Shown here piece after piece: positions 10,638 to 23,786 of a stretch of 64,000 nt of DNA (its first letter is position 1; each line of letters opens with the position of its first letter). The notes beneath the pieces are model-generated. The model searched no databases. It was not told the origin of the DNA and worked only from the letters and a program-made list of their open reading frames with translations. Origin of the DNA: Whalleya microplaca (taxonomy: Eukaryota; Ascomycota; Sordariomycetes; Xylariales; Xylariaceae). The translations under genes and the position numbers were made by a program. Location of the stretch: positions 248,001 through 312,000 of the forward strand of contig MU385736.1 in NCBI GenBank assembly GCA_022497155.1, read 5' to 3'.

Positions 10638-12420
10638 AATGGCAATGAGACAGACCTTACATATACACGAATATATACAGACAATATAAGAACGTCTATG
10701 TATAGACAGGTATAGATAGAACGAAACGAAAAGTAAAGGAGTGCCAGATCCAGCTGTTAGATCACCATGACTTCAAAGACGATCGCCAACATCACTTGAT
10801 GATGGTGGGAACTGGCCAAACCGACTGTATATATAGAGCCATAGCACAGTCTCAGACAGAAAAGCCTCGCGCCTCAACAGAGCAGGATGTCGAGGTTCTC
10901 GTGAGCTTAAAAGGGGAAGGTGACTCGGATTTTTAACGTGCTTGGTGCCATCCGCAACACCGGACTAAAGCTGCTAACAACATGTGTTTAGACCACGAGT
11001 GCTACCATTCCTTAAGTACTGTTTCATGGGAAGGTTACATAGATTTAGGTGTTAGTAGGGCGTAACATAACAGGCTGGGAACTGTCGAGTTACATCTCAA
11101 GTTACAGTTCCTGAATAGAGGGTTCTAGATTGCGATCTAGCTGTAGATAAAGCCACGTTAGGGGTCAAAGCTGTTGACAGGCATAGCGCGTGCCTATTGG
11201 CAAAGAGCGTGACCCTTGGAATGATTAATGACAGGGGCAGTCGACAACAAGCTACGCGACATATAGTCAGGTTATGCAACCCGGTAGGTAACGCAAATGT
11301 GCTTGATTGGAAAGAAGTTGCTGCTGATGTAACGGCATGCTAAAAAATGCTGGAAGCTCTGAGATGACCGCGGCCCAAGACCGAACTCATGGCGTCAACC
11401 AAGACTCCTGTTGGCTGCAGAACCACCGGATAGGGTGCCCCGCATCTGGTTCTCATGTATTGGGGGTGCGACAGATGCGTCCCATGGAGAAGCTTCAGTC
11501 ATCTTCCAGAATATCTGGACGGCACCCCGTAGATCTGAGTAGATCTAACTTAAAACCAAAGAGAGAAAAGATCAGATGACGATCTTGAAGCCACCTACTT
11601 GAAATCTGGGTCGAAGGGTGCCAAGCAACGGACCCTTTGATCTATCCCTTATGAAGACTTAATTGGCAAGAGTTCCCGTGGCCGAATCCACATGCGGTGA
11701 TATCCAGAACAGGTCGCACTCGGCTTTAAGATGTCTTAGTCCGGAGAAGAACACCTGATTGACTGTTGACTAGCATGTACCTGCGCCGGGTGGCGTGGAT
11801 AGTCAACAGGGATGAGTAGTCAGATAAGACCGTCGGGCGAAATATGATTGGACGATTCACGATGATGAACATGTTCATGCGGGAGGATCTCATTTCAGCG
11901 GCGCCAACAAATCGAACTACTTGTTTCGATCTCATTTGGCTTGATGTCGCTATCATAAGTCGTGGTCTTCTTACTGGCCAGGGCATTCATGATTCAGAAA
12001 ATTTCTCAAATCATCGAGTCCACAAACTTTCCATTCATATAGCTATGTGCAAGTTATATATATGAAGTGCAGTATGCTTACTGCCACCTAGTAGCATACT
12101 GTAGCTTTCCCTGTAGTTTCTACCTGTGGCTTTCATTGGCATGTTTGAGTCAATCCCTCTGGATCATGTAGTTTCGGACTCGAATGCGCCATACTCCACG
12201 CCACAATCCTCTCTTGTCAAGCAGAATGAACTCTTGAAGGTAGGTGTAGCCAGAAATACCCGTCTCTGAATGAACCTGCAGTCTTCGGTGGATTGGTGCA
12301 TTGTATTTGTGGACGACTGAACGTTTATCCTTTGCCGCTTGTCTTATATATATAAATTGACTCCTTATTCGTACTACCTAGGCTGATGACGCTTGTCCGT
12401 GCTGTCCTAAGGCGATGTGA
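10638..12420. other. Intergenic between GH16 and DHA1 genes
   Basis: About 1.8 kb. It contains the GH16 promoter and the 3' side of the DHA1 carrier. Short ORFs (11097-11279, 11337-11579, 11726-11986) show no domain. No repeat was recognised. Confidence 0.35.
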
Positions 12421-14145
12421 TCACCACTGCGGCTTTCCTAGCGCCCTCAGCTTCGCACCGAATTTCCAGAGGAGGAACGGTGCAGGCCAGCCGATGGCAA
12501 TAAATGTGAACGCAAGTAGACTGTTGCCCCAACCGTACCCGAGGTTCTGATACATGGCTGGCGCGAAGATGGGAAACGCAAAGCCAGCAATGCTGCGCAG
12601 AAATTGAGATGCTGCAGATGCCGAAGCCACATACTTGCGATATGACTCCATCACATATGCCTGCAGAGCCTGAGTGTTAAGAATGATACCACAGCCAAAT
12701 ATGGCAATGCCGATGTCCGGGACAATCCAGTGTGTCTTGTGTTCAGCTGTCCAGCCATAGATAAAAAGGCCGGTGGGAATGAGTATGGCACCGGGGATCA
12801 TCAGCGGAACTCGGTATTCTGGAGCAGTGTTATCGCCAGCTTTAGCCTTGAGATACCCCCATAGATAATCCATTACTTGGCCGCCGGCTTGCGCAGCAAC
12901 TGTGTAGCCGATGACGAGAGCAATGTAGTGAAGTCCACTGTCAGAAACGCTCTGACCATACCGCTCAATCCACAAACTGGCAAACGTGGATAGGACAATG
13001 TAGAGGATACCGAAGTTGTAGGCCAGAAACAGTGCTACAACCTGAAGGGTAGGTTGCGTCACAAGAAGACGGAACGGCCGAGTTAGAGAGAGGAAGAGCT
13101 TGCTACTCAACGTCTCGGATGCATCGTGCGTCTCGGTATAGTAAGGTTTCCCCGTAGCTTTCCGCAGCTTAACAGCCTTCCTATGGAGCAGGATTACGTC
13201 GTACGTCTCTTGAAAGACGGGGATAGCTATGAGCACTAGAAGACCATCATAGATGGACAGTATCCAGAAGGTCCATCTCCAGCCGATCGTTTGCGAGACA
13301 GCCCCACCGATGATCGGCCCCAGTGCTGGTCCCAAAAGAGGTATGAAAGTAGAGATAGCAAATGACTTTCCGCGCTCCGAAGGTATCCAAGTGTCCGACA
13401 AGACTGGCGAAGAGACGGCGAACTCAGCGCTAGCTCCAATACCCGAAAGCACACGGCTGGCAATCATGAGCCCCCTTGTTTGACTGAAACCGGCGACCGT
13501 GTTCCACAAAATGTAGAAACAGCTTGAGATAATCCATACCGGGCGCCGCCCGAAAACCTCAGCAAGGGGTGCAAGGACCATGGGCCCGAAGGCGAAGGCA
13601 AGGACGAAGATAGAGAGGAAAATCTGTGCCTCTTCTTCGGAGCTTTGGAGATCTTTGGCAATGGCTGGAAGGGCCGGAGCCAGCATGGCGCCTGACATGA
13701 GGGTAATCAAACCCCCATTCGAGAGAAGAATGGTGATAACCCATTTGCGAGTCAGGGACCAGTTGAACGGGTGTGCAGGATCATTGTCGCCATCCCAGGT
13801 GACCTAGGAAGTACCAGTGGTTAGCACCGATGCCTAACGGAGACTATGTTCGCGTGTAAGAGGATGAGGATGTGTAGTATTCCCTATGTAGACAGGGACA
13901 ACGGTGCCTTGCACAGATATCGTTTAGGCAAACAAATAGCACCTAGTAGGTATAATCCTCCGACAATGAATGCCAAGAGAACTTCCCCGAGGCCCTTGTG
14001 TTCGACGTGCTGGATGTGAATGTGAAGATAGTCCGAGTTGAAAGCAGCTTACCAATAGGGACTCCGTCTCTTCTCTGCTTGAATCAGTCAGCGGCTCTGA
14101 GACAGCGGGCTCAGCCGCCGATTTCTCAACATCTTGCGTGCCCAT
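12421..14145 (-). CDS. DHA1-type MFS transporter
   Basis: Twelve-helix proton antiporter of the fungal multidrug/polyamine DHA1 group, 491 residues, in the plasma membrane. Two exons (14145-14053 and 13803-12421) are separated by a 249-nt intron. The first exon encodes a short charged cytosolic tail. The second opens with VTWDGDNDPAHPFNWS, the signature just before helix 1 in this family. GPMVLAPLAEVFGRRPVW is the motif A region after helix 2, and LLGPALGPIIGGAV is motif C, which marks exporters. The frame is open throughout with no damage. It is separated by 1.8 kb or more from any biosynthetic gene, so its substrate is unknown. Confidence 0.92.
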
Positions 14146-16203
14146 GACGGTCTGTAATCTTACTCAACTCGAATTCCTACCTGTGTAGGGCTTGGGTGAG
14201 TCGATGTGAAAGAGGGGTTGCAGCGCTTAAGACCACCCGGTACCTGAGGCAAGCGGTGAACAGGATAGGCTACCCAAGTTACGTGCTTATGTGATGGACT
14301 CCACTGGAATGTAAGTGTGTTTGCTAGGTGCCACATATTCGAAGCCTTCGATGACAGCGGAGTGAGAAACCTGCAAGTCGACGAGAGGACTAGAATGTCT
14401 CCCTAGTCTGCCTTGTCATCGTACATGTAGGATTTTAAGATGGACTCGGTACATCGGTGTAAGCAAGGGTCCGAGCATCCTTTGATGTCGACTTTTGGAA
14501 TGATAACCTAGATAGGGATGGCTTTCAGTGACATGTCAGCACGTGAACCGTGGTACTAGGTATTGAAAGTATACCCTTGTCTTGCACCATGGGTCTCGAC
14601 TGTGTATAGACGCTGATACGCCGCAAATCTAGACAAAACATCCAAAGCTAGATTAGTGATTAGATATCCCTAGCGAGCTTCGTAAGTCCCTGTCGAATCG
14701 AATTGCGTCGTGCCGCAAATAGCGGGGGCGGCTATGCCCTAACCGTGATACCTGAAGCTTAGGAGTAAATTCCCCGAGCTGCGTTATATATCCTCCACAA
14801 CCCGTGCTACTTTTGATGGTATTAAAAGTACTATTTCCCACGCTAGGCATGGATGATAGTATATAGTGGCCGCTGAGGGGCATTTGAACTTGATGAGACG
14901 TACTTGACAGGGCGGGAGCCTTGTTTTACAGGTAATGGTGTGATTATAGTTGTAGATGACAGGCACCCCTTAGAACAATAGGACTCAGTTGTTTCTTATA
15001 CTCACTTTATGCATTTCACTACAGAAACATCTACTACCTGCTATATCTGTATTCATCTGTTGAGATTATGCTTTAGAAGTGATATGCAATATCTTCTTCC
15101 AAATGACCTTATCTAAGGAATCGCTTAATTCCAGGTATACCTTGTAACTGCACGGAAAAATCCCTCCAATCAATGCGAATAATTGCTATTATGGTACAAG
15201 ATAATCACCCCGGTTTTAGTTCGGATGGTTTAAATGATCTGCTTCTCCAGCTGAGGCGAGCTTTTCTTGGCGACTATAGTTCGTATAGGCTAGGGTTCTT
15301 ATAGGACAGGCAGTAAGTAGGTGAACCGCTTCTATATCTCATGCTTACTTTCGTCTATTTATATCATAATACGCGCAGCGAAAATTGATGGTGAGGGATG
15401 TATTCGAGGATTGATCATTATATATATATTCCTGGGTTAATAGTTAAAGACTCGGATTAATGCTAGGCTTTAAGTTCTACAGTCGTTGTGATGTGTAATG
15501 GGTAGTGTATCTTTCAGTAGGTAGAGTGTTGTGGATGTATTTTGAATCTTACCATGATCTATTATACTGTATCAAGATAATCTGAAGGCGTAATACAGCC
15601 GCTTTGACTAATCCACCTCCATCAGTAAGTACCCTTGCTAAACCGCTGTACACCACAGTGTCAGGATGCGGTACCGAACTTTTAGATTTTGCCACCTAGT
15701 TCACGGGACGCTCGTGGCTAGCTTGCGTGTTCCAAGTGTTGCAAGTGGAACCTCATCCTACCCGCGCCGTGCCACCCAATGCGGTTAATCTAGGACGTGG
15801 TTTTCAGGCGTGAATACTGTGTGCGCAAGGTTATTCCTCCTGTTACCTATTATGTGATCCTCAATCACGATTCCACGCCTTGTCTATAGCAGAGATCAAG
15901 CACAAATTGGGATACCGCCATAGGGCTGTGCCGTAGCTCGGCATACCCAAAAACACCGAACGCCAAAATCCCGCCGTTCTCCGTACCAATAATCTGCCCA
16001 GGGAACCGGTTCCTGCAAGGATTTTGGTGAATTGCGAGCGCCATCTCTATATGCAACTAGTTAACCATGTGGCGTAAAGCATTTGATTATGAAATCGCGG
16101 CAAGTTACGAAACAAGACAAAACCTATTGGTTCTCCTACACTCCTTAATCATCTATGACTAGTCGTTCATGACCACTTGCCAAATCCAGCTCAGATAGTT
16201 ACC
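14146..16203. other. Long intergenic stretch
   Basis: About 2 kb between the divergent DHA1 carrier and bZIP genes. ORFs at 14653-14883, 14784-14966 and 15865-16056 lack domains. A few AT-rich blocks such as 15410-15430 are present. Nothing else was recognised. Confidence 0.35.
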
Positions 16204-17859
16204 ATGGACGTTGTAACAACAGTGGAGGATCGTCAACGCACGCGAAATCGGCTGGCACAACGCCGGCACCGTGAAAGTGAGACCAGCCCAGACTTAACTG
16301 CAACGTCTTTCACGTAGCTGTCTATAGCTTGAGTCTCGCGACTGACTATATACTATAGGGAAAAAGTTGATTAGAGCGCACAGCGACAGATCCTATCAAA
16401 CACATGTTGAACATCCACAGCTTCTTCCACCTTCGGCTGGAGTACAGTTGACACCTCCGCATGCTCCCTGGGACAGAGATGACCTGCATATGCTAGGTCA
16501 CTACGAACATGATCCTGCTGAGTTTTATGAATTCTCAGAGACGGATACTGGGACGGGAGTTGGCAAGTTGTCGTCAGAGAAACACCCAGACGCTTCTGAT
16601 GCCAATATGAGCGGTGCAACTAGCATGGTCCCTTTGCTAGTCGACGATATGCTGGCATCACTGGGCCAGGGAGATTGGCGCATACCAGAAATACATAAGA
16701 ATCATGAACCTTGGGCAACGGTCCATCAGCGTGCACCGTCAACTTCTGTTGTCACAGTCCAAGATGTCTCAGAGAGGCCCGAGTCGAGTTCGGCACCAAC
16801 GTCTGCCTCTGAAGTGGAGAATGCCAACAACATCAATACTTCGATGCATAATTCCAGCTCCACAAGGTCGAAATTCCCTCAACCATCCGATCACAGAACG
16901 GTCGAAGAGATTGACGGGCCTGTTCGCCAACAAGAGCACTTAAGTCCAAATGAAATAAGCAATATTGCGTCTACTCAATGCTCTCCCACGGCCTGCTCTG
17001 AAAGATACCATACCAACCAGGTAGATCAGTCCGAGATTGGAATTGAATCTCTCGAATCACAATTCGAGCGCGTCTTGAGCGTCGTCGAGGAAGCTGGATT
17101 CGACAGTATTGACTCAATGACATCGACGTACTACACTGCTAAGTTTTCAGAACTTTCCATAATCCGGCCGATGCAATTGGCAAGCCGGAACAGGCGGCTG
17201 CGTACCCTCCTCTCAAACCTACAGCAAGCTCACAAGTCATGGAGTGTACGAGAAAGTTGCGCATATAGAGAAGAGATAAGTGAGTAGCCTCTGAAACCAT
17301 TTGTTACCTCGGTTACTATCTTCTAAGAGCAATAATACTTGAGTGGGGTATATGTGGGAGTTGAGACCCCTGGAGCAGATCCTCGAGCCCCAATTTTCAA
17401 CAAACTATCTACTGAGGGAAATTTACTAACACTGGATGATATAGCGCGCGGAGCTGAGGATATCTACTCTGCTGAACTTCGAGAATTAAGCAAGCCACAG
17501 ATTCAGAAGCAGGACCGTCGCCGCGCATCCGTAGCAAGCAAGGCCTCCCATGAATCCATTGATGCCCCTTCATCTATAGAGGCTAAACGGTGTGAAATCG
17601 CACAGCGAATTCGGGAGGTGCTGTCTCATCAAGACATAGCTAAGTTCATACAGAAAGATGCAGCAATATTACAAGATACTGTGAGTGTTGCCCCATCTTG
17701 GCAGGTGGTATTGAGTATGCAGCTAACCTCGGCTAGGCATCCGAAACGTGGTCGCTCATGACGGAACTTACACGGATAGCAGGAATGCAACCACACGAAA
17801 GGACACAGCTGGCGTGCCTGATTCTATACTTGCTCACGTCGCCGCCATCCACGCCATAA
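16204..17859 (+). CDS. bZIP-like transcription factor
   Basis: Nuclear DNA-binding protein of about 472-478 residues. The short first exon (16204-16276) encodes the start and most of a fungal bZIP basic region: RTRNRLAQRRHRE at residues 12-24 includes the invariant Asn15 and Arg23. Exon 2 (16359-17279) continues it as RKKL. No clear leucine heptad follows, so the zipper may be degenerate. The middle is rich in Ser, Glu and Asn and probably disordered. A coherent C-terminal helical block (KFIQKDAAILQDT, then ASETWSLMTELTRIA) is encoded by exons 3 and 4 (about 17361 or 17379 to 17680, and 17737-17859). The acceptor of exon 3 is uncertain because the nearer AGs put stops in frame. It could regulate neighbouring accessory genes, but nothing in the sequence proves that. 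Confidence 0.75.
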
Positions 17860-19313
17860 CGTGTTTATCATATGTACTTATTCCTACATGCAGCGGCATT
17901 TATACTGCGTTGTGGCTCTTCTAGAAATCCGCAAATTTTTCCACCGCTGTGGAACGTGAAGTTTGGGCCGGGCCCATATACTGTACGATGATTGTTATGA
18001 TATACCCTCAGTACTTAGTTTGTAGTCTTAGAACATACATCATCATATGAAAGTAACATAAAATGGCATAGAACGATTATGTACTTAATAGAAAATAGAA
18101 TCACTTCGATGTTGAACTCTGCATCTTGAGAATATACAGTACATCTGTGTACACAGATATGGTTTATATCTCGCTACCTGCAACCATCCTTAACCGATCC
18201 GTACTTTTCCTGCTATGGCGATTCCTCTGCACTGTTGGTCATATAGCTATACTAGAGCCATGATGATTGGAGCACTCAAATTATAAGCGAAAATATATTG
18301 TATTGTCATGATTTAGTCCGAGCTTACATTAGATGCTTCGTAGTTCACAGCATTAGATAGGCTACTGACAGAAAACAGCGGTCAGCGGAGTAATTCTTTG
18401 GCATGAGTAATCAACTAGCATATTGATTGCCTATACATGATGCCTTTCACAGTCCGTGTTTGCTTTTGTTGCGATACTTGTTATTGATACTATGGTATAG
18501 GGTGAACCTTCTTATCTAGTAATTAAATAGCATAACATCATACTTATGCATATATTATTAGTAACTGGCTAATAGGATACCCCATGTACTAGTATATATT
18601 AGTCACCATCTAACGGTAGTACATTCCCGCATCACGCTGTCCTATAAGTTCGGCGTATAGAAGTCCTTCACGATAGACTAAGAGTGAGACCACAGTCACA
18701 CCCGCGATTTCTAGTATAAAGATAACATACGATCCGAAATACTGCGGGTGCTTGGAGTACCATTGTCTTGAATTGGACATGTATACCTGAATCACATCGT
18801 TCAATGTAATACTTTTGTACATGCTACCTTACGTGTCGTATCTTATCAAGCCAAATGAGATGTATGGGTGGGGCTGCTGATTTATCACTAAATCGGATAT
18901 TCCGTAAACCGTTGTATGCTTTTAGTACATGTATACATAGTAGCTAAAACAGCGCAGCCAAGTGCTATTGACGAAAATATATGCCCGAGATATTGCATGC
19001 TACACCCACAGGCTATCTAGGGTACATGATACGGTGACCCCCGAAGAGACCGTGGTGTTGTGAATATCCGCTCATAATTCGATCGTAGGTACTCATACAC
19101 AATAAGACTCATCATATTGTTCCAGTTAGATAAGAGGGCATACCAATTGGTGCATAAAACTGTTAATATTAGGCCATTTTAGAAATAGTTTACCTAGTAA
19201 CTATAGTATACATGTTTGTACTGTATAGTCGACACTATCTATAATCGTCCAGCTGTAAAACTTATCGAAGTTCAAAATTTTACTATTGTATCATACATAT
19301 ATTCCTTCACGGC
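17860..19313. other. Intergenic between convergent bZIP and b561 genes
   Basis: About 1.45 kb, AT-rich in places. A 70-codon ORF (18610-18822, minus) has one hydrophobic stretch but no support. Nothing recognised. Confidence 0.35.
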
Positions 19314-20702
19314 TTATTTTCCATCCTTATCTTTCTCCCTGAACGAGACATTCAAATCATCATCACCGCAATCAGACTCTCCATCCTGCTCTTCCGGAGT
19401 GGCCACAATAAAAGGTCCGTCCTCTGCCTCTAGAGCTTTGTACCTCGCGACAGAGGCTTTAGCAGCAGCCTTGCTCGTCTGACGCCACACAAAGAACACC
19501 ATGGCCAAAGATTCTAGACCTATAAACGAACCCGCGAGTCCAACGTAGGTTTGTGAGTACCCTCTGAGAACCAGGCCGAGCAACAGATTGACGTATCCCG
19601 CGCCCATAATGAGTCTCCCCGTCCAGATATGCGCGTGCGACACCCATGTCCTCCGTTTGATGCGAACAAAAATCACATGGTGTCTCCACCCCAGATACGC
19701 CTGTAATCCCAGGGCGCTGGCTAGCGCGAGCCCGATGATTTGGTGGGCCGTGTCGATCTTGTGCTGAAGCGTAAGACCCGCAGCGGCGCCTCCCGCGGTG
19801 AAAGCCGAGGCAGTTGCTTGGAGGATCCAGTGGTATTTGAATGCGCGAGGCGATCCGGACCGCATCCCGAACACGCCAGCCGGAAACAGCAGGAGGAACG
19901 CAGCGGCCATCAGGAAGCCGTGCAAGCGCAGGACAGGATTGTGGGTCACCCAGTCGGCAAGGGACAGACTCGGGTTTTCGGAAGCGCCTAGAGCAGCGAC
20001 TCCCGGTCGGATCACGGGCACCGATGGGAGCTGCTTGGCCGTACTCTCGGCACGCGCCATGTCGACGTAGAAGCGACCCCAGCCACCATTACCGGCGTGG
20101 TGCGCATGCATCTTCAAATGTGCCTCATAGTCGTAGACGTCGAATTCCTGCGCCTTGTTCCAGGCCCAGATCCACGGCTGTGAGCCCGACGTTGCCGAGA
20201 TCTCCGTGCCTGGCCATAGCGTGCAAGAGTAGCAGAGCACCGATACAGTGGCCGTCACCGTGCCCGCAGGCTCAGACGATCCGGCGGGGAGCCAGTCGGC
20301 CCGCAGTACGCGCAGGTCGCCGCCGCCCATCTGCTCCCGCGTCAACAGCGTCGGCTGATGGTGACCCGTCGACCCGCGGATGCTGACGATGGGCTGCTCA
20401 CCTGACGATGGGTTTCCGTAGACGATGAGCATCAGTGAGCCCTTCATCTCATCGCCGACACCAACAGCTGTCCAGCCTTTAGCTGAGAGCTGGCGCCGCG
20501 TGTGCGTGAAAGTGAGATATACATTGTGCGCGCCGGTGGTAGAGTTGCGTTGGGTAGTCAGCCCGAGACAGAAATCGACGTCTTGATTTGGGCGGGTAGA
20601 ATCACCAAACCGGCAATACTGGACTGGCTCGGCGAGAGCTGCTGAAGACAGGAGCCATGATACCGTCCACAATGAAAAGATGAATCGTCCCAAAATCGTC
20701 AT
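19314..20702 (-). CDS. DOMON (cellobiose-dehydrogenase cytochrome-like) / cytochrome b561 membrane protein
   Basis: Single-exon gene encoding 462 residues. I chose the Met at 20702 because a signal peptide follows at once (FSLWTVSWLLSSAALA); an upstream in-frame Met at 20849 would bury it. The N-terminal half (about 25-215) resembles an extracellular DOMON/CDH-type haem b domain, with VYLTFTHTRRQLSAKGWTAVGVGDEM typical of the fold. The C-terminal half has about six hydrophobic segments with histidines suited to cytochrome b561 haem binding (LRLHGFLMA, AHQIIGLA, HAHIWTGR). Such proteins are proposed to pass electrons across the membrane to extracellular iron or redox partners. The C-terminal tail is acidic and cytosolic. 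The physiological partner is unknown. Confidence 0.88.
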   Translation of the reverse strand: MTILGRFIFSLWTVSWLLSSAALAEPVQYCRFGDSTRPNQDVDFCLGLTTQRNSTTGAHNVYLTFTHTRRQLSAKGWTAVGVGDEMKGSLMLIVYGNPSSGEQPIVSIRGSTGHHQPTLLTREQMGGGDLRVLRADWLPAGSSEPAGTVTATVSVLCYSCTLWPGTEISATSGSQPWIWAWNKAQEFDVYDYEAHLKMHAHHAGNGGWGRFYVDMARAESTAKQLPSVPVIRPGVAALGASENPSLSLADWVTHNPVLRLHGFLMAAAFLLLFPAGVFGMRSGSPRAFKYHWILQATASAFTAGGAAAGLTLQHKIDTAHQIIGLALASALGLQAYLGWRHHVIFVRIKRRTWVSHAHIWTGRLIMGAGYVNLLLGLVLRGYSQTYVGLAGSFIGLESLAMVFFVWRQTSKAAAKASVARYKALEAEDGPFIVATPEEQDGESDCGDDDLNVSFREKDKDGK

Positions 20703-21658
20703 GATGGCATATGTATGTGAGAGAGATTGTATGGTTCTTAACGTGTAATTTAGTAGCTTGTTGTTTTTAACTTTCGAGTCTTGAGTAGAATCAGTCGATG
20801 CTTTCTTCACCGACTCTGTCAATACACTGACCAAAGCATCTAAACTCAATCTATGTATGCAACTGACTGCATGAGTGACAACACAATACAGGAGCTGAAT
20901 GATAAGAGTATGATTCCCGTTCCTACTTCTGTTTACGACCAGTCACTCATAGGATGAACCTGTTCTGTAAGTGCTTACAGCCTCATTGCTAGGTACTTGC
21001 ATTTCATCCATCTACTGGGTCATCGAGTACGATATATTGGTAGGATCATTGCAATGTCATCCTTAACTCCGCCAGTAATCTCAAGCTTATTCGCAGTCGG
21101 CAGTCCATACTTGCCCACATTTGTACACGGTGATCAGGGGACCACCCGAGAGGTCAAATAAGGTTGTACTAGATATGGGGTTGATATCCCCTGTTCCCTG
21201 TCACCTCCTACAGTACTACATACCGTACGTACTGATAAGCTTTACCTAGGCAGCTTGGTAGCTGGCCCACACAATGACAGTGCAGCTGGAGCAGGGATTA
21301 AGGATTACAATTAGCGCGGGATGACAGATACGTACTCCTACCATATCAGGAAAGCTGCTTGCGGGATTGAAGCACTGACCAGGTATTTACAAGGCACACA
21401 GTAACTAATAAGTGGAGTATACCTTTGACTGGATGAAGTAGAGCGACTAGACAATCCTTCACAGCGGTCATGAAGGTCAAGTTCGCTTGATCTACTTGTT
21501 GTCCTAAGTAGAATAGTATAGCGGTTATGATCAGGCAATCAGGGAACCGCCATTAGCAATCTTCCAGCTCTATGGGGATTGTATGAATTTCAAGTGTTGT
21601 CTTTGACCTGATCTTACTTGTTGTTGTAGCAGAAGAATCAACAGTAACAATCACCACT
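20703..21658. other. Divergent intergenic region, b561 and sedolisin 1
   Basis: About 0.96 kb holding the promoters of two divergent genes. Short ORFs in it have no domain. The CTACGCC heptamer seen in the other cluster promoters was not found here. Confidence 0.35.
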
Positions 21659-23786
21659 ATGTTCACCCACGGAGTACTGTCTACAATTTTGCTTAGTTTA
21701 CTCGGCGAGGCAGTAGGTAGTAATGGACAGCGGTATCCTAGAGTGATCGAATCTACCCACGCTCCTGCGAACTGGAGACGACTTGGTCCTGCTGAGGAAG
21801 ATACGGTCATCCACCTGCAAATTGGCCTCAGACATAGCGGCTTCGACAATCTTGAAAGACGGCTTTATGAAGGTATTAACGTTTACTTGAAAACTTACTA
21901 TTCAATCATATGGGCCCTATGCTGACGACACTTCATTCTTATTAGTATCCAGTCCATCACATAGTCAATACGGTCGCCATCTTTCAAGAGAGGACCTTGC
22001 GGATATCATCAAGCCAGCTCCAGAGACTTTGAGGGCTACACAAGACTGGCTTTATGACAATGGAATCTCCAGTTTCAACTATACAGCAGGCGGGGATTGG
22101 ATCACCACGTCAATTCCTGTTCGGCAGGCCGAGGTGCTCCTTGGTAGCCAGTATCACGTCTTCATGAACAGTGAGGATGGAGACATGTTAGTACGCACGC
22201 TTGAGTGGTCGATACCAGCCCATATTCACGAGCATGTCGATGTTATCCAACCAACCAATTCTTTCTTTCGTGCTGTCCCGCAAGACCGGTACGGCGGGGT
22301 TCCTCGTCCAGAATGGGAGCTGGAAGGCAGGATACCCACCTATGACGAACTTGTGGAAGAAGACCTAGTGGAGCGAGGCCATCTCGATATTCCTAAGTTG
22401 GAGGAGCTACCACCCAATCCCACCGCAGAGGACGCTTGCAACAGGCTGGCAGTGTCCCCGCTCTGCCTCAGGGTACTATATGGGACTTTGGACTACAAGC
22501 TGCAATCAAACCAGTCAAAGCTTGGAGTTGTTAATTTCCTGGGTAATAACAACAACCGCTCGGACATCGCGCGTTACCTGGAGCTATACCGCCCAGACGC
22601 CGCACAAGACGGTGCTGCCGACGCTTTTGAAACAGTTCTCATAGGCGACGCACAAGATCAGCAGACGCCCAACACCCCAGAGCAGATGGATCACAATATG
22701 GGACTTGAGGGCGCACTAGATGTTGAGACGCTGATTGGAATGGCACACCCTATACCCGTCCTAGCTTGGAACGTTGGCGGAGAGCCGCCTTTCAAGCCCA
22801 GCAAGAATAAGGTTACGAACTCCAATGAGCCTTATATGGAATGGCTCAATCATATCCTTGCGCAGGATACCTTGCCTCAAGTCATATCTGTATCGTACGC
22901 AGACGAGGAGCAGACTGTCCCGGAAAGCTACGCGAAACGGGTGTGCGCAGCATTTGCACAGCTTGGAGCGCGCGGTGTCAGCGTCATTGTAGCCGCTGGA
23001 GACGACGGTGTTGGTCCAAATGGAAAATGTTTTAGCAACGATGGTCAGCGTCGTGATAAGGCGAAGTTTATGCCTACGTTTCCTGCCTCATGCCCATTCG
23101 TGACCGCTGTTGGGGGAACGAGACATCTTGACCCCGTCATGGCGGCGTTTGATGCAAGGGGAGCATTTGTAACTGGTATGCACACTACACCTATTTTGAA
23201 CGCACAATTGAGCTTTATCTCTATGGAAGTGTACTGACATATGATAACAGGTGGTGGCTTCAGTGATTACTTTGATCGGCCTAAGTACCAAGATTCAGCT
23301 GTGCGACCGTACGTTGAAGGACTGAATACCACGTATGAAGGGCTCTATAATGCACGAGGACGTGGTATTCCTGATGTCTCAGCAATGGCGTACCATTTCC
23401 CAGTTGTATGGAATGGGACGGCTCACCTTCTCGATGGGACCAGTGCCTCGGCTCCTGCGTTTGCTGGCATCATCGCCTTGGTTAATGATGCTCTTTTGGC
23501 TGAGGGGCGCCCGCCAATGGGGTTCTTAAATCCCTGGCTATATGGCTCGGCCCATTCCGGTCTTCGAGACGTTGCTCACGGTTCTAATCGCGGTTGCGAT
23601 ACCCTTGGTTTTGAGTCCGTGGAAGGCTGGGACGCTGCTACTGGTCTTGGCACACCAGTAAGCGCTAGATGACTCCTGATCTTCAAGAGAAGTATTGCTA
23701 ACATGTAATAGTGGTTTCCCACGTTAAAAGACTTAGCTTTGCGGAATGCTTTCCGGTGGCAGCATCCATGGTATATGATGGAATAG
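21659..23786 (+). CDS. Sedolisin / tripeptidyl-peptidase-like S53 protease 1
   Basis: Secreted serine-carboxyl protease of 641 residues. Exons 21659-21872, 21946-23175, 23251-23657 and 23712-23786 join in frame. A signal peptide covers about residues 1-20, followed by a pro-kumamolisin activation domain (HLSREDLADIIKP). Catalytic Glu326 and Asp330 lie in EGALD, and the nucleophile Ser546 in DGTSASAP. The final 25-codon exon (WFPTLKDLALRN) supplies the usual sedolisin end. The triad is complete, so activity is expected, in acid conditions by family. It is a tandem paralogue of the S53 gene at 26043. Two S53 genes flanking a UstYa gene suggest roles in trimming peptide-precursor fragments, which is inference; general extracellular proteolysis is the alternative. 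Confidence 0.93.
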
